A stretch of 64,000 nt of DNA from Phenylobacterium sp. (GTDB lineage: Bacteria; Pseudomonadota; Alphaproteobacteria; Caulobacterales; Caulobacteraceae). A program made the translations under genes and the position numbers. Position 1 is the first letter of the stretch, and each line of letters opens with the position of its first letter. This document shows positions 54,051 to 61,369 of the stretch, piece after piece. The DNA lies in the NCBI RefSeq assembly GCF_013911965.1, contig NZ_JACESE010000003.1, positions 186,001 through 250,000 on the forward strand. The letters are read 5' to 3'. The notes below the pieces were generated by a model that saw only the letters and a program-made list of their open reading frames with translations, was not told where the DNA came from and did no database searches.

Positions 54051-55351
54051 CGTTCGAAGACGCCGACCAGCTCCACGTGCGGGGACCAGAGGAACTGGTC
54101 CACCGGCAGCACGCGCACCAGCCGGAACCCGGCCTCGATCAGGGTGCGGGCGTCGCGCCCGAAGGTGGCCGGATTGCAGGAGACGCCGATGGCGCGCCCG
54201 ACGGCGGAGCGGGCGATCTCCGCCGACTGTTCGGCGGCCCCGGCCCGCGGCGGGTCGAAGACGACGACGTCGGTCTTGCGGAGCTCCTCGGCCAGGACGG
54301 GGCGGCGGACGAGATCGCGCGCCTCGGCCCGCACGCCCTTGAGCCCCGGCGCCCCGGCCAGGGCGGTCGTCAGGGCGCGCACGGCTTCGGCCGCGCCGTC
54401 GGCGGCGTAGACCGGGGCGATCTCGGCGAGAGCGAAGGTGAAGGTGCCCACCCCGCAATAGAGGTCGGCGATCTGCGCCGCCCCTTGCGCGGCCTCGATG
54501 ACGAAGGCGCGCATCGCGGCCTCGGCCTGGGGCGTGGCCTGAAGGAAAGCGCCGGGCGGCAGGAAGACGCGGGCCGGGCCGAGCCGGACGCTGGGGGCCT
54601 GCTGATCCATATAGGCGATCTCGCCGTCCAGGCTGACCCGCGCCAGACCGCCCTCCGCCGCAGCCTGCGCCAGGCGCATGCGGCCGTCCGCCGACAGGCC
54701 GCCGCTCTTGCGCTCCACGCCGGAGATGTCGACGTCCAGGCCCTGGTCGGTCAGGGTCACATGCAGGGTCGGCGCCGACTTCGGATGCTCGAAGAGGGGC
54801 GCGGCGAGCCGGCGCAGGGCCGGAAGCGCAGTGACGATCCTGGGATCGGCGATTGGGCAGGCCTCGATGGTCACCAGATCCCAGGAGGCGCGCATCTTGT
54901 AGCCCAGCCGGGCGGCGTCGCGACTTCCCTGGCGGGCGTGCAGGGCGACGCGCCGGCGGCTGGCCGGCGGCGAGGCGAAGATCGGCAGGACTTCCGTCTC
55001 GATGTGCTGGCGCGCCAGGGTGCCGATGAGGCGCTCCCGCTTCCAGGCCAGATAGGAGGCCATCTCCCAGTGCTGCAGGGCGCAGCCGCCGCAGGTCCCG
55101 AAGTGCGGACAGGGCGGCTCGACCCGCTCGGGGCTGGCGCTCAGCAGCTCCGCCAGCTGGCGTCGTTCGCCGCGACCGCGGACGCGCGCCCGTTCGCCCG
55201 GCAGGGTGAAGGGGACATAGACCGGGCCTTCGGCCAGGCCATCCCCCTCCCCACCCATGTCGAGGATCGCGACTTCGGTCTCGGGTTCGGGGCCGGCGGG
55301 GCGCTGGGGGCCGCGGCGGGGCGGCTTGGAACTTCGCATGGGCCTCGCCAT
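54047..55351 (-). CDS. RumA/TrmA-type class I RNA (uracil-5-)methyltransferase
   Basis: 434 residues. It has an N-terminal TRAM-like domain (VPFTLPGERARVRGRG), Fe-S cysteines (CPHFGTCGGCALQHW), the SAM loop LYCGVGTFTFALAE, the catalytic-region motif DPPRAGA and the catalytic Cys392 (VSCNPATFGRD). It methylates uracil in tRNA or rRNA; RlmD-like or TrmA-like cannot be settled. ATG at 55351; a second in-frame ATG at 55339. Confidence 0.92.
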   Translation of the reverse strand: MARPMRSSKPPRRGPQRPAGPEPETEVAILDMGGEGDGLAEGPVYVPFTLPGERARVRGRGERRQLAELLSASPERVEPPCPHFGTCGGCALQHWEMASYLAWKRERLIGTLARQHIETEVLPIFASPPASRRRVALHARQGSRDAARLGYKMRASWDLVTIEACPIADPRIVTALPALRRLAAPLFEHPKSAPTLHVTLTDQGLDVDISGVERKSGGLSADGRMRLAQAAAEGGLARVSLDGEIAYMDQQAPSVRLGPARVFLPPGAFLQATPQAEAAMRAFVIEAAQGAAQIADLYCGVGTFTFALAEIAPVYAADGAAEAVRALTTALAGAPGLKGVRAEARDLVRRPVLAEELRKTDVVVFDPPRAGAAEQSAEIARSAVGRAIGVSCNPATFGRDARTLIEAGFRLVRVLPVDQFLWSPHVELVGVFER

Positions 55352-55407
55352 TTCACATTTCGCGCGCGCGGGCCACTCCCGCCTGCGCCGGGCCGGCCTG
55401 AGCGAAG

Positions 55408-55444
55408 ATGAACGAACATGAACGGCGCGCTCAACGGCCGTTCA
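55408..55444 (+). promoter_or_regulatory. Direct and inverted ATGAAC repeats upstream of the glycine-zipper gene
   Basis: ATGAAC occurs at 55408 and 55418, exactly one helical turn apart, and TGAACGG (55419-55425) is mirrored as CCGTTCA (55438-55444) after 12 bases. The arrangement suggests an operator for a dimeric regulator. I cannot name the protein. Confidence 0.4.
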
Positions 55445-55463
55445 GCTAAGCCCGACCATAGTC

Positions 55464-55496
55464 CACGGCGAAAGGCGCGAGGTTCGCCTCGCCGTG
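55464..55496 (+). repeat. Leader hairpin of the glycine-zipper gene
   Basis: CACGGCGA/TCGCCGTG outer stem and GGCG/CGCC inner stem, with an AA bulge, in the 5' leader just before the ribosome site (GGGAGA). It may slow or stabilise the mRNA. Confidence 0.5.
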
Positions 55497-55517
55497 TTGC
55501 TCAAGGGAGAGCCAGAG

Positions 55518-56198
55518 ATGTCCAACCGTTCCACCATTGCGAAGGGCTCGCTCGCTGCGGTCGCGGGCCTGGCCACCCTGGCCGCCGGCGCCGCCGTCCC
55601 CACCTTCGCCTCGGCGCAGTCGGGCGGCTACTACGGCTCCTCGGGCGCCTATTATGATCCCTGCCGCCGCGCCCAGACCAACCGCGGCACGGCGGGCGCC
55701 CTGATCGGCGGCGCCATCGGCGCGGCCATCGGCTCCAACGCCGCAGCCGGCGGCGTGCGCACCGAAGGCGCGCTGCTGGGCGGCGCGCTGGGTGCGGCCA
55801 TCGGCGCGGGCGTCGGCAATTCCAGCGCCGCCTGCGCGCCGGGCTACCGCTCCAACAGCTACGACAACGACGCCTACAACGGCTATTACGGCGACGGCCA
55901 GTACAGCTCCAACGCCTACGGTTATGGCTCTGGCTACGGGTCCGGTTATGGCTCGAACGGCTACTACGGTTCGTCCTACGACCAGGGCCGCTATGGCTAT
56001 TCGAACAGCTACGACCCCAGCGGCTACTACGGCAGCGCCTACGACCGCTATGGCCGCTCCTACCCCATCGCCCAGCGCCCGGGCGCCGACGGCTGCAGCG
56101 TGGCCGAAAGCCCGATCTACATGCCCGACGGCTCGGTGCAGAAGCGCTTCGTCCGCGTCTGCCGCGACTCCTCGGGCCGCTATCAGGTCGTCGACTGA
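55518..56198 (+). CDS. Secreted glycine-zipper, Tyr/Gly-rich surface protein
   Basis: 226 residues with a Sec signal (ends FASAQ). The first domain is a glycine zipper (AGALIGGAIGAAIGSNAA; ALLGGALGAAIGAGVG) seen in 17-kDa-antigen-like proteins of the outer membrane. The middle (residues about 115-180) is a Gly/Tyr/Ser repeat (YGYGSGYGSGYGSNGYYGSS) and the end is a short Cys-containing domain (DGCSVAES..RVCRDSSGRY). I chose the ATG at 55518 with GGGAGA upstream. A bidirectional-looking terminator follows. Confidence 0.82.
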   Translation: MSNRSTIAKGSLAAVAGLATLAAGAAVPTFASAQSGGYYGSSGAYYDPCRRAQTNRGTAGALIGGAIGAAIGSNAAAGGVRTEGALLGGALGAAIGAGVGNSSAACAPGYRSNSYDNDAYNGYYGDGQYSSNAYGYGSGYGSGYGSNGYYGSSYDQGRYGYSNSYDPSGYYGSAYDRYGRSYPIAQRPGADGCSVAESPIYMPDGSVQKRFVRVCRDSSGRYQVVD

Positions 56199-56223
56199 CC
56201 TGAGCGCCCTGAGCTCGACGAAG

Positions 56224-56252
56224 AGCCGTCCGCCTCAGGCGGGCGGCTTTTT
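56224..56252 (+). terminator. Rho-independent terminator after the glycine-zipper gene
   Basis: An 11-bp perfect stem (AGCCGTCCGCC/GGCGGGCGGCT with one mismatch-free core) and loop TCA, followed by TTTTT. The loop TCA is the reverse complement of the tlyA stop TGA, so the terminator doubles as the end of tlyA. Confidence 0.85.
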
Positions 56253-56975
56253 CGTGGCCCAGACGAGATATTCCAGATTGCCGTCGCCGCCGGCGATGGG
56301 GCTTTCGGCGCTCGCACGGACGTTCCAGCCCGTCCCCTTGAGAAAGGCGCAGACCTCGCGCAGGGCCCGCTCGCGCAGGGCCGCATCCTTGACGACGCCG
56401 CCCTTCGCGACGCCTTCGCGCCCGACCTCGAACTGGGGCTTCACCAGGGCCACGAGGTCTGCGCCGGGGCGAGCCAGTTCCAGCGGCCGCGGCAGGACCT
56501 TGGCGAGCGAGATGAAGCTGGCGTCGCAGACAACCACGTCAGGCGCAGCCCCGATGTGTTCGGGCGTCAGTTCGCGCGCGTCCTGAGCCTCCAGACTGGT
56601 CACGCGCGGGTCGCCGAGAAGGCGCGGATGCAGCTGGCCCCGCCCCACGTCGACAGCGACCACATGGGCCGCGCCACGGTCGAGGCAGACCTCGGTGAAT
56701 CCGCCGGTCGAGGCGCCGACATCGAGCACGCGTCGTCCGGCGACGGCGACCGGCCAAAGATCCAGCGCGTGGACGAGCTTCAGCGCCGCACGCCCGACCC
56801 ATGGAAAGGCGGGTTCCGCAGCGATCTCGCCATCCGTCTCGATCAGGTCGGAGGGCCTGCGCACCGTCTCGCCGCCGGCCTTGACCCGGCCCGCCTCGAT
56901 GGCGGCCCGGGCCTTGGCGCGGCTTTCGAAGAGGCCGCGCTCGACCAGCACCAGGTCGGCGCGCTTCCGACCCAT
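56235..56975 (-). CDS. tlyA: TlyA-family rRNA (cytidine-2'-O)-methyltransferase
   Basis: 246 residues. An N-terminal S4 RNA-binding domain (ADLVLVERGLFESRAKARAAIEAGRVKA) precedes a Rossmann methyltransferase fold (VLDVGASTGGFTEVCLDRGA). The catalytic K-D-K-E set is visible as Lys in GRAALKLVHAL, Asp in DVVVCDASF, Lys in LVKPQFEVGREG, and Glu in GNLEYLVW. TlyA modifies 16S/23S rRNA, affecting capreomycin sensitivity in other species. It ends inside a terminator loop. Confidence 0.93.
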   Translation of the reverse strand: MGRKRADLVLVERGLFESRAKARAAIEAGRVKAGGETVRRPSDLIETDGEIAAEPAFPWVGRAALKLVHALDLWPVAVAGRRVLDVGASTGGFTEVCLDRGAAHVVAVDVGRGQLHPRLLGDPRVTSLEAQDARELTPEHIGAAPDVVVCDASFISLAKVLPRPLELARPGADLVALVKPQFEVGREGVAKGGVVKDAALRERALREVCAFLKGTGWNVRASAESPIAGGDGNLEYLVWATKKPPA

Positions 56976-56978
56976 GGA

Positions 56979-58736
56979 TCAGGCGTCGGCCTTATCCTCG
57001 AACAGCTTCTTCAGCTCGTTCTTCAGGATCTTGCCGTTCGGATTGCGCGGCAGGGTCTCGTGCCAGAACTTCACCGCGACCGGCACCTTGAAGGCGGCCA
57101 GATGCTCGGCGACGTGGGCGCGCAGCTCCTGTTCGGTGGCCTCCGCGCCCGGCTTCAGCGTCACCACGGCGGCCGGCTCCTCGCCGAGGGTCTTGTGCGG
57201 CACGCCGACGATGGCGGCGTCCATCACCGCCGGATGGTCGTAGAGAACGTTCTCCACCTCGACGCAGTAGATGTTCTCACCGCCGCGGATCAGCATGTCC
57301 TTGGCCCGGTCGATGATGTAGCAGAAGCCCTCTTCGTCGAGGCGCGCCAGGTCGCCGGTGCGAACCCAACCGTCGATGAAGGTCTGGGCCGTGGCCTCGG
57401 GCTTGTTCCAGTAGCCCTTCACCACCATCGGCCCCTTGGCCCACAGCTCGCCGACCTGGCCCACCGGCATCTCGGTCTTGCCGTCGGCCGGATCCATGAT
57501 CTTCAGCTCGGCCACGGGCGCGGCGGGGCCGCAGCTGTCGGGACGGTTCACATAGTCCTCGGCGCCGTTGCTGGTGACGGTGGCGCAGGTCTCGGTCATG
57601 CCCCAGCCCTGGCCGGGCTGCGACTTCGGGAAGGCCTCGCTGATCCGGCGCACCAGCTCCGGGGCGGAGGGCGCGCCGCCATAGGCCACCGACTCCAGCG
57701 ACGACAGATCGTAGTTCTTTCGCGCCGGGTGCTCGATGAGCTGCCAGGCGATGGTGGGCACGCCGCCGGCGGACTGGATCTTCTCGCGCTCGATCAGCTC
57801 GAAGGCGCGGATCACGTCCCACTTGTACATCATCACCAGCTTGGCGCCGGCGAAGAGGCTGGTGTTCAGCACGGCCATGCAGCCGGTCACGTGGAAGAAC
57901 GGAATCGAAATCAGGGACGACCGCTGCGGCCCGTCCGGATCGGGCGCCGGCGGCATCTCGCCGCGGCGCAGGAAGCGGCGGGCGCCGGCGCAGGCCGCCG
58001 TCAGGATGTTCGAGTTCACGCCGCGGTTCGTGGCCAGCGCGCCCTTCGGCTTCCCCGTCGTCCCCGAGGTGTAGAAGATGGTCGCGTCGTCGTCGGGGGC
58101 GATCTCCACCGACGGCAGCGGCTGGTCCGGCAGCTTGGCCCAGTCGTTGGGGCCGCCGATGATGTTCTCCAGGCAGCTCACCTCGGGGTGGGCGATCTCG
58201 TCGCTCTCGCGCGAGACATAGACGTGGACGAGGTCCGGACAGTTCGGCAGGTGCTCGGTCAGGCGCTCATAGCGCTCGGCGTCGACGACCAGCACCTTGG
58301 TGCCGGAGTCGGTCAGGCCATATTCCAGTTCGGGCCCGGTCCACCAGGCGTTCAGCGGCGTGACGATCGCGCCCAGCGCCGCCCCGGCGTAGAAGGACAC
58401 GACCCACTCGGGCAGGTTGCGCATGACGATGGCGACGCGGTCGCCCTTCTTCACGCCCTTGGACGCGAACTCGCGGGCCAGAGCGGAGACGGCGCGATAG
58501 AAGGCCTCGAAGCTGACGCGCTCGTCCTCGTAGACGAGGAAGATCTTTTCGCCGTGGGCGCGGGCCGCCTCGACCACGTCGCGCAGGGAGGCCGGCGAGT
58601 TCTTCCAGGTCTTCAGCTTGACGCCGCGGACCTCGACCTCCTCCGTCTCGAAGGGCGTGCCCGGAGCCGTCAGCAGGGCGTGGGCGTCGGCGATGGACAT
58701 GGCGGGCCAGCCGGGAGGCAGAGCGGCCTCGGTCAT
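56979..58736 (-). CDS. AMP-forming acyl-CoA synthetase/ligase
   Basis: 585 residues. The AMP-binding motif is ATIFYTSGTTGKPKGALATN, and the later motifs GWGMTETCATV, GWVRTGDLARLDEEGF, RAKDMLIRGGENIY and the Lys in NPNGKILKNEL complete the ANL fold. It activates a carboxylate as adenylate and then CoA thioester; chain length is unknown. It is upstream of tlyA with a 3-base gap. Confidence 0.92.
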   Translation of the reverse strand: MTEAALPPGWPAMSIADAHALLTAPGTPFETEEVEVRGVKLKTWKNSPASLRDVVEAARAHGEKIFLVYEDERVSFEAFYRAVSALAREFASKGVKKGDRVAIVMRNLPEWVVSFYAGAALGAIVTPLNAWWTGPELEYGLTDSGTKVLVVDAERYERLTEHLPNCPDLVHVYVSRESDEIAHPEVSCLENIIGGPNDWAKLPDQPLPSVEIAPDDDATIFYTSGTTGKPKGALATNRGVNSNILTAACAGARRFLRRGEMPPAPDPDGPQRSSLISIPFFHVTGCMAVLNTSLFAGAKLVMMYKWDVIRAFELIEREKIQSAGGVPTIAWQLIEHPARKNYDLSSLESVAYGGAPSAPELVRRISEAFPKSQPGQGWGMTETCATVTSNGAEDYVNRPDSCGPAAPVAELKIMDPADGKTEMPVGQVGELWAKGPMVVKGYWNKPEATAQTFIDGWVRTGDLARLDEEGFCYIIDRAKDMLIRGGENIYCVEVENVLYDHPAVMDAAIVGVPHKTLGEEPAAVVTLKPGAEATEQELRAHVAEHLAAFKVPVAVKFWHETLPRNPNGKILKNELKKLFEDKADA

Positions 58737-58844
58737 GAGCGTTCTCCTAATGCTGCGCGGGGATCGGACAGTCCCGGCGTCGTCTCAGGTGAACAAGCAT
58801 AACCTGCGGCCTGAGGCAAACGTGTGTTCGAGCGATACAGCCCA

Positions 58845-58869
58845 GGGCTGCGGCCCCGCGCCGCAGCCC
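58845..58869 (+). repeat. Leader hairpin upstream of the hybrid histidine kinase
   Basis: GGGCTGCGG, seven bases, CCGCAGCCC: a 9-bp perfect stem about 43 bases before the ATG at 58913 and outside its ribosome site. It could be part of an operator or leader structure. Confidence 0.45.
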
Positions 58870-58912
58870 CTGCGCAAGGCCTCCTTAACGACGTCCCGCG
58901 GAGGATCGACCC

Positions 58913-61366
58913 ATGGTTGGGAAGAACTCCGTGCTCTCGCGTCGCGACATGCTGGCCTCGTCTGCGCCCGCCCTGGCCGCCGCCGATTCGGGGCCGGCGG
59001 AGACGTTCGACTCGCTCACGCGCCTGGCGACGCAGATCTTCCGCGCCCCCATGGGCATGGTGAGCCTCCTGGACGGCGACCGGCAGTGGTTCCGCAGCCA
59101 CATCGGCCTCGACGAAACCTCCATCCCGCGTGAGGGATCGTTCTGCCACCACGCCGCCCTGGAAGGCGCGGGCGTCTTCGAGGTCTGCGACACGCTGCGC
59201 GATCCGCGCTTCGCCACCTATGCCTATGTCGTGGGCGCCCCCCATGTGCGTTACTACGCCGGCGCCCTTCTCCGCTCGCCCGAGGGGGAGCCGCTCGGCA
59301 CGCTCTGCGTCGCCGACACCAGTCCGCGCCCGCCGATGGACGGCACCGCCCGCGCGCAGCTGCGCACTCTGGCGAGCGCTGTCGAAAGCGCAATACAGCT
59401 CGGCCATGAGCTGCGCGTCCGGCGGGAGGCCGACGCCCGGATCGCCGAGCAGGCGCGCACCCTGGAAATCGCCGAACAGGCGGCCGGCCTCGGCCACTGG
59501 CGTCTCGACCGGGATTCGGGCGTCAGCCACTGGTCCGATGGCGTCTTCGATATTCACGGCCTGCCGCGAGCGGCCGCGCCGCCAAGCTTTGAAGACGCGC
59601 TGGCGCTCTATCATCCCGACGACCAGCGACTGATCCAGGAAATGGTCGCCCGCGCGTGGCGGACGGGGATCGGCTTCGACACCCCGCTGCGCCTGCGGCG
59701 CGCCAGCGATGGGGCGGAGCGGTGGGTCCGCACGCGCGCCCAGGCGGATTCGGACGCCAAGGGCCGCCCGAGCGCGCTGCTGGGCGTCATACAGGACATC
59801 ACGGAAGAGCGCCGCGCCCTGACGGAGCTGCGCGCGAGCGAGGCGCGATACCGTCTGTTGGCGGACAATTGCCACGACATCCTTCTGCGCATCGACCGCG
59901 ACGGCGTGGTCCGATACGCCTCGCCCTCGTGCCGTCAGCTCGGCTATGCGCCCGAAGACGTCGCCGGCCGTCACCTGACCGAATTCCTGCCGGGCCAGCA
60001 CCGCAAGGACGCCGCGAACGCGCTGCTCGACCTGTTCAACGCCACCCACACCGGGAGCGCCAAGACGCGCGACTATCCGGTCGTGGCCGCGGACGGATCG
60101 ATCGTCTGGCTGGAAGGCGCCTCCACCATCGTCCGCGACATCAACGGCGAGGCCGTGGAGATGGTCAGCGTCTTCCGCGACGTCACGGCGCGACGCGAGC
60201 TCGAGGCCCGCCTGCAGGCCGCCGCGGAAGCCAAGACCGTCTTCCTGGCCAATATGAGCCACGAGCTGCGCACGCCGCTGACCAGCATCCTGGGCTTCTC
60301 GTCCCTGCTGGCGACGATCCCGGAACTCCCGACGCCGGCGGCGCAGCATGTCGGCCGCATCACCGCCGCCGGCCAGGCGCTCCTGGCGCTCATCAACGAT
60401 GTGCTGGACTTCTCGAAGCTGGAGGCCGGCCAGATCCAGCTGGAGCCCGCCCCCGCCGACGTGCCGCGTCTACTGGAAGAGGTTCGCGACATCCTGTCCG
60501 TGCAGGCCGCGGTCAAGGGGATCGACCTGACGCTGGACGCACAGATGGCGGAGCCGAGGCGGCTGCTCGACGATCTGCGGCTCCGCCAGATCCTCGTCAA
60601 CCTGACCGGCAACGCCATCAAGTTCACCGACCACGGCTCGGTCACCCTCCGGGTCCGCGAGACGGGCGGCGTCGAGGCGCCGGCGCTGCGGGTCGAGGTG
60701 ATCGACACCGGACCGGGCATTCCCCAGGACCGCCAGGAACGTCTCTTCAAGCGGTTCTCCCAGGTCGACGGATCCGTCACCCGGCGGCACGGCGGATCGG
60801 GGCTCGGCCTTTCCATCAGCCGGGAGCTCGTCGAACTGATGGGCGGCCGGATCGGCGTCGAGAGCCAGGAGGGCCAGGGCGCGGTCTTCTGGCTGGAAGC
60901 GCCCGCGCCGGTGGTCAATGAGACGAACGCCAAGGACAGCGCCGTCGCCGCTCCGGCGTCGGCGAGCGCCGCCCTCCGCGGCCGCATCCTGATCGTCGAC
61001 GATCATCCGATGAACCGCGAACTGGTGCGGCTGTTCCTGGCGTCGCCCGGCCTCGAAATCGACGAGGCGGAGGACGGGCAGCAGGCGCTCGCCTTCGCCA
61101 CCGCCCAGCGCTACGACCTGGTCCTGATGGACGTGAACATGCCGGTGCTCGACGGCCTCGCCGCGACCAGCGCCATCCGCGCCACCTGCCCGCTGAATGT
61201 CGGCGCTCCCATCGTGGCGCTCACAGCCCAGACGGGCCCCGAGATCGAACAGAAGTGCTTCGACGCCGGGATGGACGCCGTCCTCGCCAAGCCGATCCAG
61301 CCGCACGACCTCATCGCCCTGGCGAGTCACGCCATGGCGCCGGCCGATGTCGCCGGCGCCGCCTGA
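58913..61366 (+). CDS. Hybrid histidine kinase (GAF-PAS-PAS-HisKA-HATPase-REC)
   Basis: 817 residues, ATG with GGAGG eight bases upstream. Domains in order: GAF (about 30-170), two PAS domains (about 200-310, 320-435), HisKA with the phosphorylated His450 (FLANMSHELRTPL), HATPase_c (NLTGNAIKFTD, DTGPGIPQD, GGSGLGLSISRELV), and a receiver with Asp740 (DLVLMDVNMP) and Lys in LAKPIQ. No transmembrane helix is seen, so it is a cytoplasmic sensor. The signal is unknown; a phosphotransfer protein would be coded elsewhere. Confidence 0.93.
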   Translation: MVGKNSVLSRRDMLASSAPALAAADSGPAETFDSLTRLATQIFRAPMGMVSLLDGDRQWFRSHIGLDETSIPREGSFCHHAALEGAGVFEVCDTLRDPRFATYAYVVGAPHVRYYAGALLRSPEGEPLGTLCVADTSPRPPMDGTARAQLRTLASAVESAIQLGHELRVRREADARIAEQARTLEIAEQAAGLGHWRLDRDSGVSHWSDGVFDIHGLPRAAAPPSFEDALALYHPDDQRLIQEMVARAWRTGIGFDTPLRLRRASDGAERWVRTRAQADSDAKGRPSALLGVIQDITEERRALTELRASEARYRLLADNCHDILLRIDRDGVVRYASPSCRQLGYAPEDVAGRHLTEFLPGQHRKDAANALLDLFNATHTGSAKTRDYPVVAADGSIVWLEGASTIVRDINGEAVEMVSVFRDVTARRELEARLQAAAEAKTVFLANMSHELRTPLTSILGFSSLLATIPELPTPAAQHVGRITAAGQALLALINDVLDFSKLEAGQIQLEPAPADVPRLLEEVRDILSVQAAVKGIDLTLDAQMAEPRRLLDDLRLRQILVNLTGNAIKFTDHGSVTLRVRETGGVEAPALRVEVIDTGPGIPQDRQERLFKRFSQVDGSVTRRHGGSGLGLSISRELVELMGGRIGVESQEGQGAVFWLEAPAPVVNETNAKDSAVAAPASASAALRGRILIVDDHPMNRELVRLFLASPGLEIDEAEDGQQALAFATAQRYDLVLMDVNMPVLDGLAATSAIRATCPLNVGAPIVALTAQTGPEIEQKCFDAGMDAVLAKPIQPHDLIALASHAMAPADVAGAA

Positions 61367-61369
61367 GCC

